From the NCBI GenBank assembly GCA_002392745.1, contig DGHR01000014.1, forward strand, positions 234,023 to 298,022: a DNA stretch of 64,000 nt, written 5' to 3'. The position numbers and the translations under genes were made by a program. This document shows, piece after piece, positions 26,299 to 35,804 of the stretch (its first letter is position 1; each line of letters starts with the position of its first letter). The notes below the pieces were generated by a model, which did no database searches, was not told the origin of the DNA, and worked only from the letters and a program-made list of their open reading frames with translations. The DNA comes from Bacteroidales bacterium UBA3843. GTDB taxonomy: Bacteria; Bacteroidota; Bacteroidia; Bacteroidales; Paludibacteraceae.

Positions 26299-26377
26299 CA
26301 CCTTTGCATCGTCAAATGGACCCCAAGACTTCGTTTATTGCGTCCAGATAATATCTGGACAGTCGGCTCCGCCGCCT
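26299..26377. repeat. Palindrome-bearing repeat unit, copy 1
   Basis: It begins 'cctttgcatcgtcaa' and carries the palindrome GTCCAGATAATATCTGGAC at 26342-26360, then 'tcggctccgccgcct'. The same unit recurs in 26881-26960 and 27123-27203. Confidence 0.85.
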
Positions 26378-26384
26378 TCCTTTT

Positions 26385-26558
26385 CACCAATCACCCGGAA
26401 CGTCCTTCCGCTTTCGGAATGGAGAAGCCAATTGACTTTTGGCTTCGAAAATCGGAACGTTAATCGTGCCCTTGTGGCTAAGAACGGCAGGAGCCGCGGG
26501 GAGCGTCGCTCCAACCAGACATGGCCTCCGCCGAGAAAGGAATAAAAACCAATAACCA
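26385..26558. repeat. Dispersed intergenic repeat, copy B (174 bp)
   Basis: The long version of the element at 11165-11303; it carries an extra 35-base block at 26448-26482. Microrepeats 'aaccaataacc/aaccaatcacc' follow it to about 26590. Confidence 0.9.
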
Positions 26559-26596
26559 ATAACCAATCACCAATCACCTATAACCTTTACCAAAAT

Positions 26597-26662
26597 TAGT
26601 GCGTCGTTAGTGCGTCGTTAGTGCGCGGTAAGTGCGCGGTAAGTGCGCGATAAGTGAGTGAT
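26597..26662. repeat. 11-bp tandem array, six units
   Basis: Units tagtgcgtcgt, tagtgcgtcgt, tagtgcgcggt, aagtgcgcggt, aagtgcgcgat, aagtgagtgat lie end to end. The 11-base period is close to one DNA turn. A second 11-base array occurs at 62907-62960. Confidence 0.9.
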
Positions 26663-26732
26663 TCTATGAGGCGGACATTACCTCTTCCCTTTTAAACAAG
26701 CTGCTAAATAACAAATATCTTCTTCCTGTTTC

Positions 26733-26757
26733 GCCGATTTCTAATCGGCTTTTTTTG
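26733..26757 (+). terminator. Intrinsic terminator-like hairpin
   Basis: gccgat-ttcta-atcggc followed by seven T. No recognised + strand gene lies directly before it, so it may end the transcript from the orphan promoter. Confidence 0.7.
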
Positions 26758-27230
26758 TGCCTCCTTCTTGCCCTCCGCCCATTCCTTTCTTCCGTTGCGC
26801 GGCATTGTATGCCGCATGGGATTCTTCGTATTCGGCCGTCAGCTGTCCGCCTGCCATTCTGCTTCTCCCTTTTCCCCTCCCAAATTTGCATCGTCAATGG
26901 GACCCCAAGACTTCGTTTATTGCGTCCAGATAATATCTGGACAGTCGGCTCTGCCGCCTACATTGTTCATTTCTGCCGTATGTCATTCGGCTTTTTTTGT
27001 GCCTCCTCCTTGCCCTCCGCCCATTCCTTTCTTCCTTTGCGCGGCATTGTATGCCGCATCAGATTCTTCGTATTCTGCCGTCTGCTGTCCGCCTGCCCTT
27101 CTGCTTCTCCCTTTTCTCCCTCCCAAATTTGCATCGTCAAAGGGACTCCAAGACTTCGTTTATTGCGTCCAGATAATATCTGGACAGTCGGCTCTGCCGC
27201 CTACATTGTTCATTTCTGCCGGATGCCATC
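26746..27230. repeat. Tandem duplication of a 242/243-bp hairpin-rich unit
   Basis: Unit 1 is 26746-26987 and unit 2 is 26988-27230. Each holds a cggctttttttgtgcc opening, a hairpin gcggcat-tgt-atgccgc (26799-26815 in unit 1), a pyrimidine-rich stretch, 'aaatttgcatcgtcaa', the palindrome GTCCAGATAATATCTGGAC (26924-26942; 27167-27185) and a final hairpin gccg...cggc. Open frames across it (for example 26755-27273) repeat with the unit and look non-coding. Confidence 0.9.
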
Positions 27231-27237
27231 CGGCGTC

Positions 27238-27280
27238 CCCTTTCTCCCTCTCTTGAGGAGAGGGCTGGGGTGAGGTTGTT
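27238..27280. repeat. Palindromic 'ctctcttgaggagag' repeat with ggggtgagg tail
   Basis: ccctctcttgaggagaggg is a near-perfect palindrome followed by 'ctggggtgaggtt'. This layout is shared by stretches inside the ligase and branching-enzyme genes. Confidence 0.7.
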
Positions 27281-27305
27281 ATCTTTCCCTTTCTTGGCTG
27301 TCTGT

Positions 27306-27360
27306 TATCATTTTGTTACTTATCATTTTGTTACTTATCATTTTGTTACTTATCATTTTT
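27306..27360. repeat. 15-bp tandem array tatcattttgttact
   Basis: Three exact 15-base units (27306-27350) and a partial fourth. Confidence 0.9.
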
Positions 27361-27429
27361 GTGTATAGTATTGATACACAGCCTTTTGACGATTCGTTAT
27401 ATATCATTTTTAGTCTTTCAGAATCCCAA

Positions 27430-27505
27430 ATTGCAAATCACCAATGACCAATCCCCAATCCCCAATCCCCAATAACCAATAACCAATAACCTTTAACCTT
27501 TATTT
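27430..27505. repeat. Microrepeat array (ccaatccc/ccaataa words)
   Basis: Runs of 'aatcaccaatgacc', 'caatcccc' three times, 'ccaataa' three times and 'cctttaa' twice. From 27506 to 27690 the sequence is A+T-rich with no further feature seen. Confidence 0.8.
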
Positions 27506-27690
27506 ATATTTATATTTATTGGACAGTAATGATAACAAACAACGAATTATTAGAAACGAACTAATGTTAAATATCCAATAAAAATATTCCAAATCTCTGC
27601 TGTGGGAGGGTAAATGCTAATCCTAAATAGCAAAAAATACTAATTTGCAACATTTTTAGCCGTTTATTTCAATATCTCGAAAAAAAGCAG

Positions 27691-27698
27691 TACCTTTG
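27691..27698 (+). promoter_or_regulatory. -7 element upstream of second giant secreted protein
   Basis: TACCTTTG followed by cgccgc; TTTC occupies the -33 place (27667-27670). The 90-base leader includes the alternating purine/pyrimidine stretch at 27714-27745. Confidence 0.8.
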
Positions 27699-27787
27699 CG
27701 CCGCTCTTTATCGGCGCACGTGTGCATACATGTATACGTACGCAAGAGTACAAGAAAATACTAACGAATATTTAAGTACAAAAAGAT

Positions 27788-30700
27788 ATGAGAACAAATT
27801 TAGTTCAAACATGTAAAACGAGTGCTAATCGCATCAACCTAAACCGCATTGCTAAGCGTGTGGCGCTCATTGGTCTGTTTATCTCCCTCGGCATCGGTCA
27901 GGCGTGGGCAAGCAGTGGTAGTACCCCCTATTCTTATGCGGCAATAAAGTCGGATAATACAGGGCAAGGTTTGGTGTATATGAAAAAGCAAGACAGTGGC
28001 ACCCCCTCTAATCCGGCTCAAAGTGATTACCGACATTACAGCCCGACCGCTGCGGTAAATGGCAAAGATAATTACACACAGCTCGGAGACTATCATACAA
28101 GTCCGTCTAAGAACGCATATTTTTGGGCAATGCCTGCTCGAGGGTTTGAATGGAAGGAATGGAGTGGATACGAAACGGGGAAAGTATCATCCACATTCCC
28201 AAATGTTAATCGAAATCCGGAAACCCACCGAGCGACTTGGGACGGACAGGGAGATGTGATTCATTTTGCTAATGGCGGTGGATCGAGTACATATACCTTG
28301 ATAACCGCAAAATTTAAGGATGCCACAAGATATACCATCACTTATTTGCCTTCTGAGGGAGATGGTAACTATTCTGTGAACTACTCTTACTTGAAGACAA
28401 GGGTGAGATCAGATGGTGAATACGAGTTCTATACGGATAATACAACCGACAATTATTCCTTTACCCCGACTTCTGAAAGTAAGGGCGTTTACTCGTATGC
28501 TGCTGACAAAGTAACCCTTACTGCTACAGAAACTACTTCCGGCAATTTTGTCGGATGGTTTGAGGGAACATCTACGACGGCCAAGTCCACTTCCAAATCG
28601 TATACGTATCCTGTATCGCAAACCACAAGCGTAACAGCAGTCTTTAAGTTGGCAACGTTAGGTACTGCTACAGGAGATCTTAGCCCGGCTGTGAAAGCGT
28701 TAGGTTCTAATAATTATACTATCACGGTTCCGGTAACGGCACACGGTAGTTGGTCTGCCGGTAACTTTACAGTGGCATTCGCTGAGCAAACAAGTCCGGC
28801 TCGTAGTGATATTACGAAAGGATCGGTAACATATTCCCAGACTTCGGGCAATGTGCAGAATTCTGTTGGAACGTTAACAATTCCGTTTACGTATAACCCT
28901 GCTTCGTGGGGAAATACCGACATGCTGGTGACTGTCACTCCGGTGTATGGAACTGCTATTTCGTTCCATATTCTTGCGTCTGCTACAGAGCCTGTTACTG
29001 AAGAAGCCCAACTGTGGGAGAACGGTGTGAAGACGCAAAGCGGTACGCTGGCAACTATCGTGGCAGCTGCGAATGCGTTGTCTACCAATCCGACGGTGAA
29101 ATTGATGCAGGATAAAACGATTGATGCCCCTCTTTCTTTGCAGAAGTCGATGAAGTTTGACTTAAACGACAAGAAGATCACCAGCACTGGTACTTCTGCT
29201 TTCTCTATCGATGCGGCAGGTATTGATGTGCAGATTGTGGACGAAGGCTTCTCGCAAATCGGTGAGATTGCTACGTCCAGCGCGCAGAGCGGCAATGTGA
29301 GTGTAGTTACCTTTACGCAAAAAGCCAAACTGACGATGCAAGGCGGTACGTTGTCTGCTACCAATACGGGTTCCGGCAGTGCGTATGGTATCAATGTGAC
29401 GCAAGGAAGTACGTTCTATATGACCAACGGTCAACTAACCGTAACCGGCGTGTCAGAAGCGCAAGGTGTGCATGTGGCTACCGCAAGCGGCTATGCTACC
29501 CTCAACGGTGGTTCGATTACTGTTACAGCTCCGGCTAATGCGTATGGTTTGTGGTCCGCCGGACAAAGCAATATCACCAACGCTACCATCAGCGTAGAGA
29601 CAACGACCGGCGCAAATGCATACGGTATATATGTCAACGGCGGTGTTTCGACCTTGACCACTAATACCGTTACTGCAACTGCCAAGACCACCGGAGCATA
29701 CGCTGCGTATGTCAATGCCGGTCGTCTGAATGGCAACGGCGGCAGTTTTGCAGCTGAGGCTGTTACTTCTGGTGTCTATGGTGTACATGTGCAAGCCGGT
29801 GCAACGGCGGTGGTACAGCAGAATGCTGTTGTGACAGCGGAAGCCACCGGCGCAAGCGGTACCAGCGTGTTCGGTGTGAACAACCTCGGTACAGTCAGTC
29901 TGACGAATATATCTGTAACGGCTACTGCGCCGACTACGGCAGCTACGGCGGTCAATATCGCTTCCAGAGCGACAGCTACGACCATCGAGGGTGGTACTTA
30001 TCGTGCGAATGGCAATGGCTCGTCTTATGGTTTGCATCATCAGGCGGGAAGCCTGAATGTTGAAGGAGGTGACTTCAAATCCATCGGTAGCGGCAGTACT
30101 ATCTATGGAGGTCGATCCACCGTCAATGCTACCATTGCCAACGCCTCCTTCTGGGGCGAGACACAAGGCAGCGGCAATACGGCTTATGGTTTTGAGGCAG
30201 CGACAGAAGACAAAAACATTTCGCTGACAAATTGTACTATTAAAGGTATATCTAACACAACCAAGGCGTACGCCATTTATACCCGTGCCAATGTAACTGC
30301 CACGGGTTGTACGTTGACTGCAACTACCAATGGCACTAACTATGCCTATGGCGTGTATGCAGAAAAAGGAACCAATAGCATCGTAAATACCAATGCGACT
30401 GTATATTCCAATACAACTTATGCTTATGGCGTTTATCATAAGGCGGGTAGTCTTTCTATGGAAGGAGGTTCCTTCGATGTAGAGGCAATGCAGGCTGGTG
30501 CCACCAGTGTTGCGCAGGCATATCTGTATGGCCTTTACAACGAAGCAAATATGACAACGACAATCAATAACACCGAGTTTAATGTGTCGCCTGCTTCCGG
30601 TAACTCCCATTCCCAATATGTCTATGGAGCAAATATTAACGGAACGTTGATTAGTTCCGGTGCTACCTATTCTGCGGAAGGATATACCTATGTTTATGGT

Positions 30701-33700
30701 ATTTTTGGTAACTCCGCTTCAACGCTGACATTGTCCAATAACACGATTAGTACAAATGCAACGAATAGTTCAGGTAGTTATGGCGTTTATGCGAAGAAGT
30801 CCTTTACTTTTGTAGATAATGCCGTGCGAGCAACAGCAGCAACTACCAGCGTGTATGCATTGTTATTTGATGCTAACACTTCCGAAGGAACCATAGCAGA
30901 CGGTAAGTATTATGCGATGGGTAATGGAACAACGGATTTTGCGCCGTTGAATGCTTCTGCCACTGTGGGCAAGGTAAAAATTCAAGGTGGTGTCTATTCG
31001 ACCATTGTAAATATAGATAAGTATTTAGTGTCGGGATATAATGTATATAATCTGGACAATGAACATCCTGATTTTGCTACCGGGCATCGTTTTATTGTTG
31101 CCGATGAGAATCCGACTCCCTATGTATGCTACATCAAAGGCGGAAATAAATATACGACCTTAGAGGCAGCAATGCAATATACGAAAGATAATAGTGGTAA
31201 TTATACTATTATCATGACGCAAGACTATACCTTACCGGAGGGTGACTATGAGTTGCCATCCAATGCTACCTTGTTGGTGCCGCGTAATGCAGACCAAACG
31301 TCCATTAGCGGAGGAACGCCGGCAAGACGTACGACTAAGAGTATCATAGTGGAGAATCTTCGTCTCACGTTAGCAAGTGGTGCCCACATCAATGTGAATG
31401 GTAAGATTGAAGTCGGCGGTGAGATGTTCTGTGCAGAAACAGGGAAGATCTGCTATGTTTGTAGTGAGTACGGACGTATTCACATGGAAGAAGGAAGTCT
31501 CATCCAACTCAATAGCGGCGCATACCTCTATGCCTGGGGTTATATTACCGGTAAGGGAGAAATCAAAGCAAAGAATAACTCCGAAGTGCATGAGATGTTC
31601 CAAATCGGTGATATGAAATCGATGAGTAATATCGGTGGCGGTTACTATAATAACTCGCAGAAATTCTTCTTCATTAACCAATATTATATTCAAAATATAG
31701 AAGTCCCGACCACGTACTATTATAATTCACGTTCTATTTGTGCTATGGCTTCCTACTACAATAGCAAATTCATGGGAGATGATAACGTCAAATTAATAGG
31801 TACAAGCGGCGCATTATTCCTTGTTACTTCTAACGAAGAGTCATCGTGGGTGCGCAAAAGTTATGATGCAGAGCATGATTATCAAGTATGGGAAGTGAAT
31901 AGTCAGGCACAATTAGGCTCAATAACAATAAGCTTTGAGGATGGTGTGCCTGTTATTGGATCTGCAACCTTTAATTCTGCCAATTACTATCTTCCCATTA
32001 CCAATAACATGAAGATCCGCGTGTTGGATGGCGATTTTTCCGTTACCCAAACATCAGAATTGTTGCCGGGAGCATCTGTGGAGATAGATAAGACCGCATC
32101 GTTTACAATTAATTCCGGTAAGAATGTGTATGTGTTTGATAATGACCAGTGGCCATTTGGAATTACGCAAGTAGTTTATTCTCCGAGTTGGAAGAATGGG
32201 AAGGCACCGACCCGCACCAAAGAGGATGCAGCAGTAAATGTACACGGTAAAATCGTAGTGAAAGGAGGATTGTTCACTACTAATTCCATTGCGGATGGTA
32301 CGAATGCTACGAATGGAGCGAATATTTATTCTACGAATGAGGATGCAGGAACCATCTCTTATGGAACAAATGCGCCATCTTCATCTTCGATAAACTTAAT
32401 AACGAACATCAGTGGAAGTGCCTTTTCTCCAACTCTGACCAAAAGAGCAGTCACAATGGAATCTGCTAAACTGAAGAATAACGACGGTTCTTATACCGCA
32501 ACGGCAGGGACGCAGTCAGGAGAGGCATTTATCTATCTGAACAACGTATGGCAGAAGACCTATACCAACGGCTGTTTCGAAGTAATTGGCTCGACCGTCT
32601 ATGCCAAACCTTCAGAATATGTAGCATTGAAGAAGTCGCAGACCGTAGGCGGCAAGTTGACCGGTGTGGCAGAAACGAATCATACCTATCTTACTGCTGA
32701 TGACAAGATCCTTATCTTGATGGACGAGTGCCAGTGGTGGGAAGTCGTGGCTACCTCCGACCCGACGGTGTTCAAATGTAAGAAAGAGGGTTATGAAGGA
32801 TTCTATTACTACGATAATTCTTCAAGCAAGTGGAAACTGAAGACCGTCAATGTGAAGTTCTATTCGGCAGAGACGGGTGACAATGTGCTGAAGACAATTG
32901 TAACCGATTATAATGGCATTCCTGATCAAGCGGTGATCGCTACCAACCCGACAAAAGGAACCACTGCAGAATATACCTATTCGTTCTACGGATGGAAGAG
33001 TAGTGTAACCGGTACAGAATACAAGTGGACCGACGAGTTGGAAGTTGCTACGGCAGATATGTCCTATCGTCCGGTATTCACAGCTACCAAGCGTAACTAC
33101 ACCATCACGCTCGTCAATGCGAACAACGGCGCGAATGTGCCTCTCGAAGTACCCTACGGTGAGAGACCGGACTACACTCCTGTTAAGGATCCCGATGCCC
33201 ACTATACCTATTCGTTCATAGATTGGACGAACGGTGCTAATCACTATGCTACATGCAACGACATGCCTACGGTAACGGGTACGGCTACCTATACTGCCAA
33301 TTGGAACAGCACCGTCAACAAATATAACATCACCTGGATGAATGGCGAGACGGTGCTCGAGGTGGATGAGAACCAACCTTACGGTACGGTTACTTCATAT
33401 GGCGGTGCTACTCCGACTAAGGCTGCGGATGATGACTATGCATACACCTTCTCGGGATGGCATAATAGTCTCACCAATGCGCCTAAGGCGAATAATGAGA
33501 CGGTAACCGGTGAAATCACCTATACTGCCCAGTACAGCACCACACCGCGATATGCCGTTACTTTCAATAACTACGACGGTACCCAACTCGCGCGCACCGT
33601 TTATACACAAGAAGAAACACCCGCATACGACGGCACTCCCACGCGCACACGTGACTACGACGGCTATTTCCGCTTTGACGGATGGAAAAATAGCGCAGGA

Positions 33701-35785
33701 ACGAAATATAATGTAGGAGATGCTCTGCCCGCGGTGTTCCAAAAGGAGACATACACGGCGCAATATGTATATGTGACCGATTTGTTCACCATCACGCTCA
33801 ATAACGTTGATGGTAACGGTACTACATGGTCCGGTAAGTTCGGTGCTGGTGCCACTCCGTTCTACAACCCGAATGATGATGATGTGCCGGTTACACCGAC
33901 CAAGACTTCCACCGATGGACAAGATTATGTCTTCACCGGCTGGTCGCCGGAGTTGGAGCCTGTTTCTGGAGCAGCTACGTATACTGCCTCTTTCGAAATG
34001 GATAAATCGGACTTCGGTGAACCGCTCGACATCGTGGATGCCACCGATAATACTACCGAGACTTCGCTCACTATCAACGCGAACGGATGGCTCGCCAGCG
34101 GATGGCCTTACACCATCAACGGTACTTCGTATGCCAAAACCGATCGTGAGACTGACCGCACACTCGTCTTTACACATGGTTACGATGCCGGTGAATCCCG
34201 TCTTATTACCATCAAGGATAAAAACGGAATCACGGTTAGCCGGCATACATACACGATTCCTCTCGTATATGACAACCCTCTGGGCAACCCCACGCTTTCT
34301 GGTACGAATGCCAACAGCATTGTCTTTGTTAGCGAGAATACGATACTGACTGTGAGCGGTAACGCTTCAGCTGCGGCTATCTATGTAGCGCCTACAGCGG
34401 AACTGATGATCGACCCGGGAGTGACGCTCACGGTCGGCAAACTTGTACTGCGTACCTCGCCCTCGAGTTCCGCTATCCTTACCAACGAAGGCGTGCTCAA
34501 TGCCACTAAAGTGTACTATTCGCGCATCACCAGCGACAACAGCCAATACTACCAGTTTGGTCTGCCGCTGTCGTGCCCTCTGGACAATGTGGAGATGTCC
34601 AATACCGGTAAGTTTGGCGGCTCTGACCTCACCTACGGCTCGGCATGGCTCCTGAAATCCTATTCCGAAGCCAGCCGTGCTGCTAATGGTATCCGCGATG
34701 ATGGTACCAACTGGACAGCGCTGGCAGCCGGAGGTATTATACAGGGCGGAGTCGGATATGAGATGATGTCCAACTCGAAATACTACCGTGAGTACTACTT
34801 CCCCGTTGATATCTCCAAACTGGGTACATCCGTCGCTGTCTCTTACTCTCCGGGTGAGGCGGCAGGAGCCGCACACGCGGGATGGAATATACTGACATCG
34901 CCGTTGATGGGCACCTATCAAGTGCCGGTGACTGACCCGGCGACGGACATTAAGATTGCATGGCTGCAGACCGATGGCTCCTATTCACAGGAACTGGCTG
35001 CAACCATTCCGCCTGCCAAACCCTTCTCCTACCAGGCTACCACCGACCAAACGGAACTGGTATTCGGCACCGAGGCCTTCATCTATCGTGCGCCGCGTCA
35101 TCAGACCGAAATGGAAGCGCAGACCGAGACCGAATGGCTGCAACTCGACCTCACGGACGACAAGGGCCAAACCGACCAAACGGGTGTCTTTGCGCACCCC
35201 ACGCGCTTCACGGACAGCTACGAAGCCGGTATTGATATGGCCAAACAGTCCCTCGCGTCCACGCGCCCGATACTATATACCACGCACGCGTACGGAGATA
35301 TGGCGTTCGCCGGTGTCAGCGACGAGGCTTTGGAGCAGGGTATAGCCCTTACCTTCAATAACCCCGCAGCACAGACGCTGACGCTCAGCCTGCGCGACAA
35401 CGAATGGCTCAACCGTATGGCATACGTATGGCTGCTGGATAACGAGACCGGAGAGCGCACCGACCTGCTGATGGATGACTACCGCTTCACAGCACCCGCA
35501 GGCACTACCGCCGGACGGCTCGTTCTGCAAGGGCGTTTCTACGCACCGCAAGTAGCTACCGGACTGGATGAGACAGGCGCTGACTACCGTATCTACAACC
35601 TCAACGGCAATATCGCCGTCAGCGGTGTAGAAGCCGGCACGGCGGTCTATGTCTTCGATGCCGTAGGCCATATGCTTTATCATGGCACGGCGGAGACCGA
35701 GGATATACTTATCCCCGCGCCGAGCGCAGGAGTGTATATGCTCCATATCGGCGGCAAGACAGCCAAGATGGTGATTAACAAGTAA
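27788..35785 (+). CDS. Giant secreted surface protein (2665 aa) with YG-type beta-repeats, Flg_new repeats and T9SS type A-like C-terminus
   Basis: The signal peptide ends QAWAS at about residue 42. Residues about 415-1090 are many copies of a short Gly/Thr-rich unit containing AYG-(I/V)-(Y/H/N)-V or YGVY, which suggests a long beta-solenoid stalk. Residues about 1120-1660 are homologous to residues 610-1210 of the protein at 12247; residues about 1680-2075 are InlB/Flg_new-type repeats. Near the end comes APQVATG as in the paralogue, then a T9SS type A-like domain ending GVYMLHIGGKTAKMVINK. The protein is expected to be exported across the outer membrane by T9SS and attached to the surface. 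It has its own promoter; the small membrane-protein gene follows after 19 bases. Confidence 0.88.
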   Translation: MRTNLVQTCKTSANRINLNRIAKRVALIGLFISLGIGQAWASSGSTPYSYAAIKSDNTGQGLVYMKKQDSGTPSNPAQSDYRHYSPTAAVNGKDNYTQLGDYHTSPSKNAYFWAMPARGFEWKEWSGYETGKVSSTFPNVNRNPETHRATWDGQGDVIHFANGGGSSTYTLITAKFKDATRYTITYLPSEGDGNYSVNYSYLKTRVRSDGEYEFYTDNTTDNYSFTPTSESKGVYSYAADKVTLTATETTSGNFVGWFEGTSTTAKSTSKSYTYPVSQTTSVTAVFKLATLGTATGDLSPAVKALGSNNYTITVPVTAHGSWSAGNFTVAFAEQTSPARSDITKGSVTYSQTSGNVQNSVGTLTIPFTYNPASWGNTDMLVTVTPVYGTAISFHILASATEPVTEEAQLWENGVKTQSGTLATIVAAANALSTNPTVKLMQDKTIDAPLSLQKSMKFDLNDKKITSTGTSAFSIDAAGIDVQIVDEGFSQIGEIATSSAQSGNVSVVTFTQKAKLTMQGGTLSATNTGSGSAYGINVTQGSTFYMTNGQLTVTGVSEAQGVHVATASGYATLNGGSITVTAPANAYGLWSAGQSNITNATISVETTTGANAYGIYVNGGVSTLTTNTVTATAKTTGAYAAYVNAGRLNGNGGSFAAEAVTSGVYGVHVQAGATAVVQQNAVVTAEATGASGTSVFGVNNLGTVSLTNISVTATAPTTAATAVNIASRATATTIEGGTYRANGNGSSYGLHHQAGSLNVEGGDFKSIGSGSTIYGGRSTVNATIANASFWGETQGSGNTAYGFEAATEDKNISLTNCTIKGISNTTKAYAIYTRANVTATGCTLTATTNGTNYAYGVYAEKGTNSIVNTNATVYSNTTYAYGVYHKAGSLSMEGGSFDVEAMQAGATSVAQAYLYGLYNEANMTTTINNTEFNVSPASGNSHSQYVYGANINGTLISSGATYSAEGYTYVYGIFGNSASTLTLSNNTISTNATNSSGSYGVYAKKSFTFVDNAVRATAATTSVYALLFDANTSEGTIADGKYYAMGNGTTDFAPLNASATVGKVKIQGGVYSTIVNIDKYLVSGYNVYNLDNEHPDFATGHRFIVADENPTPYVCYIKGGNKYTTLEAAMQYTKDNSGNYTIIMTQDYTLPEGDYELPSNATLLVPRNADQTSISGGTPARRTTKSIIVENLRLTLASGAHINVNGKIEVGGEMFCAETGKICYVCSEYGRIHMEEGSLIQLNSGAYLYAWGYITGKGEIKAKNNSEVHEMFQIGDMKSMSNIGGGYYNNSQKFFFINQYYIQNIEVPTTYYYNSRSICAMASYYNSKFMGDDNVKLIGTSGALFLVTSNEESSWVRKSYDAEHDYQVWEVNSQAQLGSITISFEDGVPVIGSATFNSANYYLPITNNMKIRVLDGDFSVTQTSELLPGASVEIDKTASFTINSGKNVYVFDNDQWPFGITQVVYSPSWKNGKAPTRTKEDAAVNVHGKIVVKGGLFTTNSIADGTNATNGANIYSTNEDAGTISYGTNAPSSSSINLITNISGSAFSPTLTKRAVTMESAKLKNNDGSYTATAGTQSGEAFIYLNNVWQKTYTNGCFEVIGSTVYAKPSEYVALKKSQTVGGKLTGVAETNHTYLTADDKILILMDECQWWEVVATSDPTVFKCKKEGYEGFYYYDNSSSKWKLKTVNVKFYSAETGDNVLKTIVTDYNGIPDQAVIATNPTKGTTAEYTYSFYGWKSSVTGTEYKWTDELEVATADMSYRPVFTATKRNYTITLVNANNGANVPLEVPYGERPDYTPVKDPDAHYTYSFIDWTNGANHYATCNDMPTVTGTATYTANWNSTVNKYNITWMNGETVLEVDENQPYGTVTSYGGATPTKAADDDYAYTFSGWHNSLTNAPKANNETVTGEITYTAQYSTTPRYAVTFNNYDGTQLARTVYTQEETPAYDGTPTRTRDYDGYFRFDGWKNSAGTKYNVGDALPAVFQKETYTAQYVYVTDLFTITLNNVDGNGTTWSGKFGAGATPFYNPNDDDVPVTPTKTSTDGQDYVFTGWSPELEPVSGAATYTASFEMDKSDFGEPLDIVDATDNTTETSLTINANGWLASGWPYTINGTSYAKTDRETDRTLVFTHGYDAGESRLITIKDKNGITVSRHTYTIPLVYDNPLGNPTLSGTNANSIVFVSENTILTVSGNASAAAIYVAPTAELMIDPGVTLTVGKLVLRTSPSSSAILTNEGVLNATKVYYSRITSDNSQYYQFGLPLSCPLDNVEMSNTGKFGGSDLTYGSAWLLKSYSEASRAANGIRDDGTNWTALAAGGIIQGGVGYEMMSNSKYYREYYFPVDISKLGTSVAVSYSPGEAAGAAHAGWNILTSPLMGTYQVPVTDPATDIKIAWLQTDGSYSQELAATIPPAKPFSYQATTDQTELVFGTEAFIYRAPRHQTEMEAQTETEWLQLDLTDDKGQTDQTGVFAHPTRFTDSYEAGIDMAKQSLASTRPILYTTHAYGDMAFAGVSDEALEQGIALTFNNPAAQTLTLSLRDNEWLNRMAYVWLLDNETGERTDLLMDDYRFTAPAGTTAGRLVLQGRFYAPQVATGLDETGADYRIYNLNGNIAVSGVEAGTAVYVFDAVGHMLYHGTAETEDILIPAPSAGVYMLHIGGKTAKMVINK

Positions 35786-35804
35786 TTAAGGTACAAAAAA
35801 AGAT

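Noticed and set aside
26385..26558. Insertion sequence
   Set aside because: No transposase frame and no terminal inverted repeats; kept only as a dispersed repeat.
26755..27273. Open frame of 172 codons on + in the repeat zone, and overlapping frames nearby
   Set aside because: The translation repeats with the 243-bp DNA units, contains hairpin-encoded segments and is not protein-like; no start signal.
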